NCBI GenBank assembly: GCA_029782365.1
Contig: JAKOUW010000009.1
Coordinates: 62,001 to 126,000, forward strand
DNA length: 64,000 nt
Reading direction: 5' to 3'
Source: Chloroflexota bacterium
GTDB taxonomy: Bacteria > Chloroflexota > Anaerolineae > Anaerolineales > UBA4823
Positions 35,150 to 42,630 of this stretch are shown piece by piece (position 1 is the first letter of the stretch; each line of letters starts with the position of its first letter). The translations under genes were made by a program, and so were the position numbers. The notes under the pieces were generated by a model. It was not told the origin of the DNA, made no database searches, and worked only from the letters and a program-made list of their open reading frames with translations.

Positions 35150-37051
35150 ATGCGACCGTTTGTTCCCACAAAACTGAAATTAAAACGACCTGTTCCATCG
35201 GATATTGAGATTGCCCAGGATTCGGACATTAAGCCAATCCAACAAGTGGCCGAAGAAGTCGGTTTACTGCCTGCCGACCTTGAGCTGCACGGCGATTATA
35301 TTGCCAAGGTGCGCCTGTCTGTGCTCGACCGCCTGAAAGACCGACCCAATGGCAAGTACATCGACGTCACTGCCATCACTCCCACGCCCCTTGGAGAAGG
35401 AAAAACCACCACGACAGTCGGTCTGAGCCAGGCGCTGGGCGCTCACCTGGGCAAGAAGGTGATCACCACCATCCGCCAACCCAGCCAGGGACCAACATTC
35501 GGAATCAAGGGTGGCGCTGCCGGCGGCGGCTACAGCCAGACCATCCCCATGGAGGATTTCAACCTGCACTTGACCGGTGATATTCATGCCATCACGGCGG
35601 CCAACAACCTGGTTGCGGCAGCCATCGATGCTCGCATCATGCACGAAGCCAACCAGCCCGATGACAACAAATTGTTCAACGCTTTGTGCCCGGCTGATAA
35701 AAAAGGCGTGCGCCGCTTCTCGCCATCCATGTTGCGCCGCCTGAAAAAATTGGGCATCGAAAAAACAGATCCAAACGAACTGACCCCTGAAGAACGGAAA
35801 CGCTTCGCTCGCCTGGATATCGATCCCGCGTCTATTACCTGGCGGCGCGTCGTCGATACCAACGACCGCTTCCTGCGCACGATCAAGATCGGTTTAGGCC
35901 CAGAAGAAGAGGGTTTTGAGCGTGAAACAGGCTTCGATATTACCGTTGCCAGCGAAATCATGGCCATCCTGGCTCTGACCACCGATCTGGCCGATATGCG
36001 CGCCCGCTTTGGCCGCGTGGTAATCGGCACCAGCAAAGCCGGCGAGGCTGTCACCTGCGAAGACCTGGGTGTAGCCGGCGCTATGACTGTGTTGATGAAA
36101 GAAGCCATCAAACCGAACCTGATGCAAACCCTGGAAGGCACACCTGTGTTTGTGCATGCCGGCCCGTTCGCCAATATCGCCCATGGCAACAGCTCGATCA
36201 TTGCTGATCAGATAGCCCTCAAACTGGCCGATTACGTGGTGACCGAATCGGGCTTTGGCGCTGATATCGGCATGGAAAAATTCATGGATATCAAGTGCCG
36301 CTACTCTGGCTTGATCCCCAGCGTGGTGGTTTTGGTTGCCACGGTGCGCGCTCTGAAGATGCACGGCGGGGGCCCCAAGGTGGTTGCTGGCAAGCCGTTG
36401 GACAATGCCTACACCGATGAGAACCTTGACCTGCTACGCAAGGGCTTAGGCAATATGCAGGCGCACATCCGCAATATTCGCCGCTTCGGCGTGCCTGTGG
36501 TGGTGGCGGTCAACTCATTTGCCACCGACACCCCGGCTGAAGTCGAGCTCATCCGCCAGGCGGCCATCGAAGCCGGTGCGGAAGATGCGGCTGTCTGCAC
36601 GCACTGGATGGATGGCGGCGCAGGTGCAGTCCAACTGGCTGAAATGGTGGTCAAGGCTGCCGAAAAACCCAGCTCTTTCAAGTTCCTGTATCCGTTGGAA
36701 CTCTCGATCAAGGAAAAGATCGAGATCATCTGCAAGCAGATCTACGGCGCCGATGGCGTGGATTACCTGCCCGAGGCCGAAGCCAAGATCGAACTGTACA
36801 CCCGCCTGGGTTTTGATAAGCTGCCCATGTGCATGGCCAAGACTCACCTGAGCCTGAGCCACGACCCGGCGCTGAAAGGCGTGCCCACCAGTTTCCGCGT
36901 CCCGATCCGCGATATTCGCGCTTCGGTTGGCGCTGGCTTCCTGTACCCACTGCTGGGCGAGATGCGTACCATGCCCGGCCTGCCCACCCGCCCGGTCTTC
37001 TATGATGTAGACCTGGATTTGGAAACTGGCCGCGTTGTGGGCCTGTTCTAA
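35150..37051 (+). CDS. fhs: formate--tetrahydrofolate ligase (long form)
   Basis: 633 residues. Makes 10-formyl-THF from formate, ATP and THF, the entry step of the methyl branch of one-carbon metabolism. P-loop '[16 protein letters not shown]' is near residue 80; '[20 protein letters not shown]' and the C-terminal '[19 protein letters not shown]' are diagnostic. It is about 75 residues longer than the usual 556. Most of the excess is in '[20 protein letters not shown]...' around 180-235, as in the C1-THF synthase type. GAAAGGA lies 8 nt before the ATG. A strong terminator follows. Confidence 0.95.
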   Translation: MRPFVPTKLKLKRPVPSDIEIAQDSDIKPIQQVAEEVGLLPADLELHGDYIAKVRLSVLDRLKDRPNGKYIDVTAITPTPLGEGKTTTTVGLSQALGAHLGKKVITTIRQPSQGPTFGIKGGAAGGGYSQTIPMEDFNLHLTGDIHAITAANNLVAAAIDARIMHEANQPDDNKLFNALCPADKKGVRRFSPSMLRRLKKLGIEKTDPNELTPEERKRFARLDIDPASITWRRVVDTNDRFLRTIKIGLGPEEEGFERETGFDITVASEIMAILALTTDLADMRARFGRVVIGTSKAGEAVTCEDLGVAGAMTVLMKEAIKPNLMQTLEGTPVFVHAGPFANIAHGNSSIIADQIALKLADYVVTESGFGADIGMEKFMDIKCRYSGLIPSVVVLVATVRALKMHGGGPKVVAGKPLDNAYTDENLDLLRKGLGNMQAHIRNIRRFGVPVVVAVNSFATDTPAEVELIRQAAIEAGAEDAAVCTHWMDGGAGAVQLAEMVVKAAEKPSSFKFLYPLELSIKEKIEIICKQIYGADGVDYLPEAEAKIELYTRLGFDKLPMCMAKTHLSLSHDPALKGVPTSFRVPIRDIRASVGAGFLYPLLGEMRTMPGLPTRPVFYDVDLDLETGRVVGLF

Positions 37052-37071
37052 CTAATTTCTAATTTGTTCGA

Positions 37072-37104
37072 GGGCTGTCCGTAGCAAGTGGACAGCCCTT
37101 TTTT
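37072..37104 (+). terminator. rho-independent terminator of fhs
   Basis: A perfect 9-bp stem GGGCTGTCC/GGACAGCCC with a 9-nt loop, followed directly by six T residues. Confidence 0.92.
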
Positions 37105-37188
37105 AACAATATCGCCGCTCGTGAAGTGGTGTGGAAGGATAAACGCCACAACCGTAAGAATAATAGAAGAATTTCGCGGGGTAAACGG

Positions 37189-37318
37189 ATGACTTACCAA
37201 TCGATCATGGAAAAGAAACTTTCCTCTCTTCCACCGGTCGGGGGGACTGGCAAAAGGGGTAGGGCTGCGCCTGGCGCACGAGGGAGCGCAGATTGTGGAC
37301 ATTCCGGAAATTGATCAA
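37189..37318 (+). pseudogene. possible remnant of a short-chain dehydrogenase N-terminus
   Basis: An ATG at 37189 reads for 22 codons to '...PPVGGTGK'. Skipping one base in the AAAAGGGG run then gives 'GVGLRLAHEGAQIVDIPEID'. Together these resemble the glycine-rich dinucleotide-binding start of short-chain dehydrogenases (GGxxxGxG...EGA.V). Nothing of the rest of such an enzyme follows. In the undisturbed frame it is the meaningless ORF 37126..37314. It may be a decayed gene or chance. The rest of 37107-37384 holds nothing I recognise. Confidence 0.3.
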
Positions 37319-37384
37319 AATAGGGGGTTGTCCGTTTAAATTTATCTCAGGAAACCATTCAAGCTCAAACCTGAATACCAGGCG

Positions 37385-38179
37385 CTATTTTTTTCCATCC
37401 GGCAATATCAATGGTGTGCCATAGAACGGATGAGTGGTCACATTCAAAGGAGTCTGGTAAGCCTCATTGAGGATCGAAGCGGTGAGCACTTCATGGGGCA
37501 AACCAAAAGCGCGCAGTTCACCGGCGACCAGCAGCGCTACCCGGTCGGTGTACAGGCCGGCCAGGTTTAAATCATGCAGAGCAATCAAAATCGCCAGGCG
37601 GCGCTCGGCGCACAGTTCGCGCACCAGGTTGAGCAGACCGGATTGGTAGCGCAGGTCGAGGTGGGTGGTAGGTTCATCTAATAACAGGATCGGGGTGTCT
37701 TGGGCAAGGGCACGCGCCAACAGCACTCGCTGCTGCTCGCCGCCCGAAAGCTCGTGGATCATGCGCTCAGACAGTTCCAGGGTACCGGTGCGCTGCATGG
37801 CCCACAGTGCGCGCTCGCGGTCATGAGGCGTGGTCTGGCCCAACCAGCCCAGGTAAGCTGTGCGGCCCAACAGGACCGTCTGGCGCACAGTGTACCCCTC
37901 TGGGAAAAGATGCGCCTGGGGTACCACCGCAATGGAGCGGGCGCGCTCGGCGGGAGAGAGGCGGTCGATGCTGTGTCCCTGGGCAATTACCTGGCCTGCC
38001 TGGTGTGGGATCACGCCGCTCACAGCTTTCAGCAGGGTGGTTTTTCCGGCGCCATTGGGACCGATCAAAGCAATCACCTCGCCTGGCCGAACACTGAGTG
38101 AGACCTGGTGAACCACGCGCCGGGCACCGTAATACACTTCCAGCTTATCTACGCTCAGGGCAGGCGAGCTATTTTCCAT
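37385..38179 (-). CDS. btuD: cobalamin ABC importer, ATPase subunit
   Basis: 264 residues. Walker A 'GPNGAGKTT' near residue 39, signature 'LSGGEQQR' near 142 and Walker B 'ILLLDEPTTHLD' near 163 are canonical for the BtuD/FhuC/FecE family. It lies 3 nt after the permease gene and is third in a riboswitch-controlled operon. From sequence alone it could serve iron-siderophore or heme uptake; the B12 riboswitch upstream makes cobalamin or cobinamide the likely cargo. Confidence 0.88.
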   Translation of the reverse strand: MENSSPALSVDKLEVYYGARRVVHQVSLSVRPGEVIALIGPNGAGKTTLLKAVSGVIPHQAGQVIAQGHSIDRLSPAERARSIAVVPQAHLFPEGYTVRQTVLLGRTAYLGWLGQTTPHDRERALWAMQRTGTLELSERMIHELSGGEQQRVLLARALAQDTPILLLDEPTTHLDLRYQSGLLNLVRELCAERRLAILIALHDLNLAGLYTDRVALLVAGELRAFGLPHEVLTASILNEAYQTPLNVTTHPFYGTPLILPDGKK

Positions 38180-38182
38180 TCA

Positions 38183-39190
38183 TCACTCCTTTTGAGCATG
38201 GCGCATCAACCAGATAAAAAACGGGCCTCCCACCAGTGAAGTGATGATTCCTACCGGCAGTTCTTGCGGCGCAATCACCAGGCGAGCAAGTAAATCGGCG
38301 AAGAGCAGGGCCACCGCCCCTCCCAACATCGATAAAGGCAGCAGGCGGCGGTAATCGGCCCCCACACCCAGGCGCAGCAGGTGAGGCACCGTCAGGCCTA
38401 AAAAGCCGATAATACCGCTGAACGCCACCGCGGCGGCGGTGGTCAGCGAAGCAGCCAGTACCACGATGATCTTTGCCCGATTAACGGGCAGACCCAATTG
38501 GGCTGCCTGCTCTTCTCCAAACTGCAGCACATTCAGGGCGTGACCGGTGAAAAGCAGCGCGGCCAAGCCGGCCAGGATAAACGGTCCAGCGGCCCACACA
38601 GGTTCCCAACCGCCCTGCACAGCACCACCCATCAACCAGGCCACAGCGCGGTGCAGTTCTCCCTGCGAACGAAGCATCAAGAACGAAGTCAGGGATGTGG
38701 CAAAGGCGCTGACTGCTACGCCCGCCAGGATTAACGGCACGCTGGATGCCTGGCTGCGCCGGTAGGCTAACGCATAAACAACCCCTACCGTCACCAGCGA
38801 GCCAGCAAAAGCAGCAATGGGTACACTCACCAGGGCAGGCAGCCAGCCCTGTTCACGCAGCGCCATGGCAAAGATAGCCCCCAACCCCGCGCCGGAGGCG
38901 GCGCCGATCAGGTAAGGGTCGGCCAGGGGATTGCGGAACAAACCCTGGTAAGCCGCGCCGCTGCCCGAAAGGGCCGCGCCGGTCAATCCGATTAATACCA
39001 TGTGCGGCAGGCGGATGGACACTAAGATCGTTTCAAAGGACTGCGGCCAGTCGCCTGGCATGCGCAGAAATATACGTACGACGGCAGTTGGAGGGATGAA
39101 AACTGCGCCCACTGCCACGCTGAGCAACGCTGCCAACAGCAGCGCGCTCAACAGGATGATCAACGAGGCCAGCGGGCGCAGGGTTCTCAT
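38183..39190 (-). CDS. btuC: cobalamin ABC importer, permease subunit
   Basis: 335 residues with about ten hydrophobic helices, the size and pattern of FecCD/BtuC permeases. Landmarks are 'LTGAALSGSGAAYQGLFRNPLADPYLIGAASGAGLGA' (quoted parts: 'GLFRNPLADPYLIG'), 'GGAVQGGWEP', and 'GIIGFLGLTVPHLLR', the cytoplasmic coupling region. It starts 14 nt after btuF and ends 3 nt before btuD. Confidence 0.9.
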   Translation of the reverse strand: MRTLRPLASLIILLSALLLAALLSVAVGAVFIPPTAVVRIFLRMPGDWPQSFETILVSIRLPHMVLIGLTGAALSGSGAAYQGLFRNPLADPYLIGAASGAGLGAIFAMALREQGWLPALVSVPIAAFAGSLVTVGVVYALAYRRSQASSVPLILAGVAVSAFATSLTSFLMLRSQGELHRAVAWLMGGAVQGGWEPVWAAGPFILAGLAALLFTGHALNVLQFGEEQAAQLGLPVNRAKIIVVLAASLTTAAAVAFSGIIGFLGLTVPHLLRLGVGADYRRLLPLSMLGGAVALLFADLLARLVIAPQELPVGIITSLVGGPFFIWLMRHAQKE

Positions 39191-39204
39191 CGCAGCGTCA
39201 CTGG

Positions 39205-40176
39205 CTATTTGAAAAGTTCAGGATGGAGCAGCCGGGCAAGCTCTTCCAGACCATCTACCAGGCGTGGGCCAGGGCGACTGACCAGGTCATCGTTGAAGGT
39301 CAGCACTTTCCCGTCTTTGACAGCCTTCAGGCTTTCCCAGCCAGCCCGCTTGCCCACCGACTCGACCGAGACGCCGTAATTGGCGTCGCCTAACAGGATG
39401 ATATCGGGGTTCTTAACCACCAGCGCCTCCAACGAATACTGCACCCAGGGGCTGTTCTGGTCGCCAGTGACGTTCTCACCGCCAGCCTCTTTGATCAAGA
39501 GATCCATGAAAGAACCGGGACCAATCGTATAGGGGGCGTTTGGCTGGGAAGCATCCAATTCGTAAAAAACCGTGGGGCGGGTTTCAGGAGTACCCAGCCT
39601 GGTTTTCACCGCCTCGACGCGCTGTTTCAATTTTTCAACCAGCGCGGTCGTTTCGGCTTCATGGCCGGTCAATCTGGCCACTGTGGCCAAATTGGCGTAC
39701 ATGCCATCCATGGTCGTGGGATTAGAAAGATAATACACCGTCAGGCCCAGGTCCTGCAGCGACTTGACCAGCTCAGGCGGGTTGATTTCAGCCGCCAGAA
39801 CCAAGTCTGGTTTTAAGCTGACGATTGACTCGGCGTTGTATTTGCCCATTGAGCCGCCTACGCTGGCAACACTGGCGGCTTCCGCCGGGTAGTTGCTGAA
39901 TTCATCTCGACCCACCACCTGAGCGCCAGCCCCCACAGCGAACAGTATCTCCGTGTTCGAAGGCGCCAGGGAGACAACCCGTTTAGCCGGGCCAGCCAGG
40001 CGAATGGTGTTTTTCAAGCCATCGGTAAATTCCAAAGAAGCGGGCGTTGGGCTGGGGGCTGTCGTCGGGGGAACAGCGGCAGTTGGGGCGGAAGAGAGAG
40101 TTTGTGGGCTGCTGCAACCGACAACCAGGGTTAACAAAAGGGCACTTACAGCAAATTTCAAGGACAGTTTGTTCAT
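39205..40176 (-). CDS. btuF: cobalamin-binding lipoprotein of an ABC importer
   Basis: 323 residues. The signal peptide ends in lipobox 'LVVGCS' near residue 21, so the protein is membrane-anchored on the outer face. A Thr/Pro linker precedes the helical-backbone binding fold: 'AKRVVSLAPSNTEILFAVGA' near 65 and 'VGGSMGKYNAESIVSLKPDL', both typical of BtuF/FecB proteins. CTGGAGA precedes the ATG. It is the first gene after the cobalamin riboswitch and a terminator-like hairpin. Confidence 0.88.
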   Translation of the reverse strand: MNKLSLKFAVSALLLTLVVGCSSPQTLSSAPTAAVPPTTAPSPTPASLEFTDGLKNTIRLAGPAKRVVSLAPSNTEILFAVGAGAQVVGRDEFSNYPAEAASVASVGGSMGKYNAESIVSLKPDLVLAAEINPPELVKSLQDLGLTVYYLSNPTTMDGMYANLATVARLTGHEAETTALVEKLKQRVEAVKTRLGTPETRPTVFYELDASQPNAPYTIGPGSFMDLLIKEAGGENVTGDQNSPWVQYSLEALVVKNPDIILLGDANYGVSVESVGKRAGWESLKAVKDGKVLTFNDDLVSRPGPRLVDGLEELARLLHPELFK

Positions 40177-40218
40177 CGAAAAATCTCCAGAAAATAATAT
40201 TTATGTGGTTAAACAAAT

Positions 40219-40238
40219 ATCCCTGCCTTTGGCAGGGA
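40219..40238 (-). terminator. terminator-like hairpin between riboswitch and btuF
   Basis: Read on the minus strand: ATCCCTGCC-AAA-GGCAGGGAT followed by ATTTGTTT. A stable 9-bp stem with a moderately U-rich tail, placed between the cobalamin aptamer and btuF, fits a B12-dependent transcription terminator. Confidence 0.6.
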
Positions 40239-40289
40239 TGTGGAAAAGCAAACCAGTTGTGGTTGGCTCCACCTCCTTTCCGCGGGATT

Positions 40290-40425
40290 GTGGATAACCG
40301 CGAACAGGACGGGCGACCTGGCTTGCAATCGAAATTGCTTACAGTTGCGGGACAGCACCGGACTTACACCGGTTTCGCCTGGCAGACACCAGCCATACCC
40401 ATCCGGGAGATGTGGCGCCCTGCTC
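40290..40425 (-). promoter_or_regulatory. cobalamin (B12) riboswitch
   Basis: On the minus strand the core reads GAAACCGGTGTAAGTCCGGT, then GCTGTCCCGCAACTGTAAGC, then AGCCAGGTCGCCCGTCC. These are the conserved aptamer core and the B12 box (usually AGCCAGGAGACCTGCC, here with a few changes). It lies in the leader of btuF-btuC-btuD, whose expression should fall when adenosyl- or methylcobalamin is present. The rest of 40177-40525 holds its promoter and the terminator-like hairpin. Confidence 0.92.
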
Positions 40426-40450
40426 GGTAATCTATGCAGTTTTCAGCTTG

Positions 40451-40479
40451 ATTGTATACCGCCTGGTGTCAGAAGTCAA
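40451..40479 (-). promoter_or_regulatory. promoter of the btuFCD operon
   Basis: On the minus strand TTGACT (40474-40479), a 17-nt spacer and TACAAT (40451-40456) form a strong sigma70-type promoter. It would start the transcript about 20 nt before the riboswitch aptamer. Confidence 0.75.
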
Positions 40480-40525
40480 TCAGATAAAAGGCATTATTAA
40501 AAGTGACAGAATTCCTGTCAAGGCA

Positions 40526-40651
40526 TCAATAACGCGAGATCAACGAAATCAACATGGAAAGGATGACAATGAGACCGATAATCCCCATAACAATCTGTTG
40601 GGTGCGCAGCGCCCGCTGGGTGCTGCCTGAATTTTTTGTTTTCTTCGACAT
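40526..40651 (-). CDS. small single-pass membrane protein
   Basis: 41 residues from ATG 40651, with AGAAGGAG 6 nt upstream. A polar, basic start 'MSKKTKNSGSTQRALRTQQI' is followed by one hydrophobic helix 'VMGIIGLIVILSMLISL' and a short tail. The ORF-track start at 40723 would overlap uvrC and lacks a ribosome-binding site. It begins 25 nt after uvrC. Small membrane proteins of this look occur in related genomes; function unknown. Confidence 0.7.
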   Translation of the reverse strand: MSKKTKNSGSTQRALRTQQIVMGIIGLIVILSMLISLISRY

Positions 40652-40676
40652 TTCGAACTCCTTCTGAGGGGCTATT

Positions 40677-42539
40677 TTACTCCAGATGCTCTTTAATGAC
40701 CTGGGCAAGTTGGTGGTTGACACCTTTCACAGTCGTTAGCTGTTCCAGGCTGGCTTCTTGGATGCCGCTGATCGAGCCGAACTTTTCCAACAGTGCTTTG
40801 CGTCGGCTGGGGCCAATGCCCGGGACGGCGTCCAGGCGAGAAGCGACTCCGGCTTTATCGCGCCGGGAGCGGTGTGAGGTGATGGCAAAGCGATGGGCTT
40901 CATCGCGTATGCGCTGCACCAGGTACAACGCCTGCGAATGGCGCGGCAGGTAAATCGACTGCGCTTGACCGGGCACAAAAATTTCTTCTTGCTGCTTGGC
41001 GAGTGAAACGACCGGCACTTTTTTTGACAAATCCAACCGCTCCAGCACTCGCACAGCCCTCCCTAACTGGCCTTTGCCGCCATCGATGATCACCAGGTCA
41101 GGTAAGAAAGCAAAAGAAGGGTCAGGTTTGCTGCCCGGAGCCTGGCCGGCCTCCTGGCTGGCAATCCAGCGGCTGAAACGTCTGGTCAGGGTTTCTTCCA
41201 TGCTGGCGAAATCGTCCGGTCCGATCACGCTGCGGATATTAAATCGCCGATACAGGTTTTTCTTTGGCACACCCTGTTCAAAAACTACCATGCTGCCAAC
41301 TGCCGCTGTTCCCTGGGTGTTCGAGATATCATAACATTCGATCCGGTTGGGAGGAGCTAGCAAACCCAGCTCAGACTGCAGTTCAGCCAGCGCCAGGGTT
41401 TGGCGGTTTGTGTCTGCCTGCCATTGAGCCTTGAGCGATTCCAGTGTGGCGCGGGCATTTTCAGTCGCCAGCTCCACCAGCTCGTGCTGAGGGCCTTGCG
41501 CCGGCACACGGATTTCCACCTTTTGCCCACTGCGCCGCGTGTTGAGCCACTCCTTAACAATTTGAAGCTCTTCGATCTCGTTAGGCAGTAAAACTTGGGG
41601 CGGCACCGTCGGTGTCTGGTCGTAAAACTGCTTCAAGAAGCTGGAAATCACGTCGCTGTCCTGGCTGGCCTCAGCGCCTTCCATCAGGAAGTATTCGCGC
41701 CCAATCAGCTTACCACCCCGGATGAAGAATACCTGCACACAGGCGTCGCCGTTCGAACGCGCCATAGCTATGACGTCGGAATCGATATAATCTGGCGAGA
41801 CCACTTTTTGTTTTTCTACGATCCGGTCAATGGCTTGAATCTGGTCGCGCAGCGCAGCCGCGCGCTCGAAACGCAGCTCTTCTGCCGCCTTTTCCATTTC
41901 TTGCTGCAAGCGCGCCACGATCGGCTCCGTATGGCCGGCCAGGAAATCACACAGGTCGGAGATCATCTGCCGGTAGCGCATCTGGTCGACGGCGCCGATG
42001 CACGGACCTGAACACAGCTTGATATCGTAATACAAGCAGGGGCGCTCATCTTTACCGGTAATTTCCCGGTCGCAGGTAAGGTAAGGAAAAATTTTGCGCA
42101 GCACATCCAGCGTCTGATGCACTGCCCATACACTGGTATACGGCCCGAAATATCGCCCGCCGTCTTCGCTCATCTGGCGGGTCACCGTCACCTTGGGGTA
42201 GGGTTCATTCCAATGAACCTTCACGTAGGGATAACGTTTATCGTCCTTCAGGCGCACGTTGAAGCGCGGCCGGTGCTTCTTGATCAGGTTCATTTCCAGG
42301 ATCAAGGCTTCCAGCTCTGATCCCACCAGGATCCATTCGATATTGACGATCTGGCGCACCAGCTTACGTGTTTTCATATCTTCCTGTGAAGAAGCGTGAA
42401 AATACGAACGCAGCCGGTTGCGTAAGTTAATCGCCTTGCCAACATAAATGATCGTATCCTGGCTGTCTTTCATAATATAGCAGCCAGGCTTGGTGGGCGC
42501 GTTATCGAGAATTCCTTGAATATGTTCCGAGATTTCCAT
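40677..42539 (-). CDS. uvrC: excinuclease ABC subunit C
   Basis: 620 residues from ATG 42539. UvrC makes both incisions in nucleotide excision repair. Visible parts are the GIY-YIG nuclease ('PGCYIMKDSQDTIIYVGKA', residues 15-35), the UVR motif near 200-235 ('LQQEMEKAAEELRFERAAAL'), the RNase H-like nuclease ('IECYDISNTQGTAAVGSMV', 'LVIIDGGKGQLG') and the C-terminal helix-hairpin-helix pair ('LDAVPGIGPSRRKALL'). TAGAAT ends 8 nt before this ATG; the GTG at 42557 lies at or upstream of that -10 and is rejected. Confidence 0.95.
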   Translation of the reverse strand: MEISEHIQGILDNAPTKPGCYIMKDSQDTIIYVGKAINLRNRLRSYFHASSQEDMKTRKLVRQIVNIEWILVGSELEALILEMNLIKKHRPRFNVRLKDDKRYPYVKVHWNEPYPKVTVTRQMSEDGGRYFGPYTSVWAVHQTLDVLRKIFPYLTCDREITGKDERPCLYYDIKLCSGPCIGAVDQMRYRQMISDLCDFLAGHTEPIVARLQQEMEKAAEELRFERAAALRDQIQAIDRIVEKQKVVSPDYIDSDVIAMARSNGDACVQVFFIRGGKLIGREYFLMEGAEASQDSDVISSFLKQFYDQTPTVPPQVLLPNEIEELQIVKEWLNTRRSGQKVEIRVPAQGPQHELVELATENARATLESLKAQWQADTNRQTLALAELQSELGLLAPPNRIECYDISNTQGTAAVGSMVVFEQGVPKKNLYRRFNIRSVIGPDDFASMEETLTRRFSRWIASQEAGQAPGSKPDPSFAFLPDLVIIDGGKGQLGRAVRVLERLDLSKKVPVVSLAKQQEEIFVPGQAQSIYLPRHSQALYLVQRIRDEAHRFAITSHRSRRDKAGVASRLDAVPGIGPSRRKALLEKFGSISGIQEASLEQLTTVKGVNHQLAQVIKEHLE

Positions 42540-42547
42540 GCTGGTGG

Positions 42548-42553
42548 ATTCTA
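42548..42553 (-). promoter_or_regulatory. -10 element of uvrC; predicted leaderless start
   Basis: TAGAAT followed by CCACCAGC (8 nt) and the ATG on the minus strand. No convincing -35 is seen. Confidence 0.45.
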
Positions 42554-42630
42554 TCACTGAAAAATAACAACCAGATGACAGTCAAACAATATCACCAAGA
42601 AAAGTGAACTTCCATCCAAACGGCCAGCGT

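Noticed and set aside
37126-37314. 62-residue ORF after the fhs terminator
   Set aside because: Basic, low-quality sequence with no motif and no ribosome-binding site; explained better by a broken dehydrogenase-like fragment or chance.
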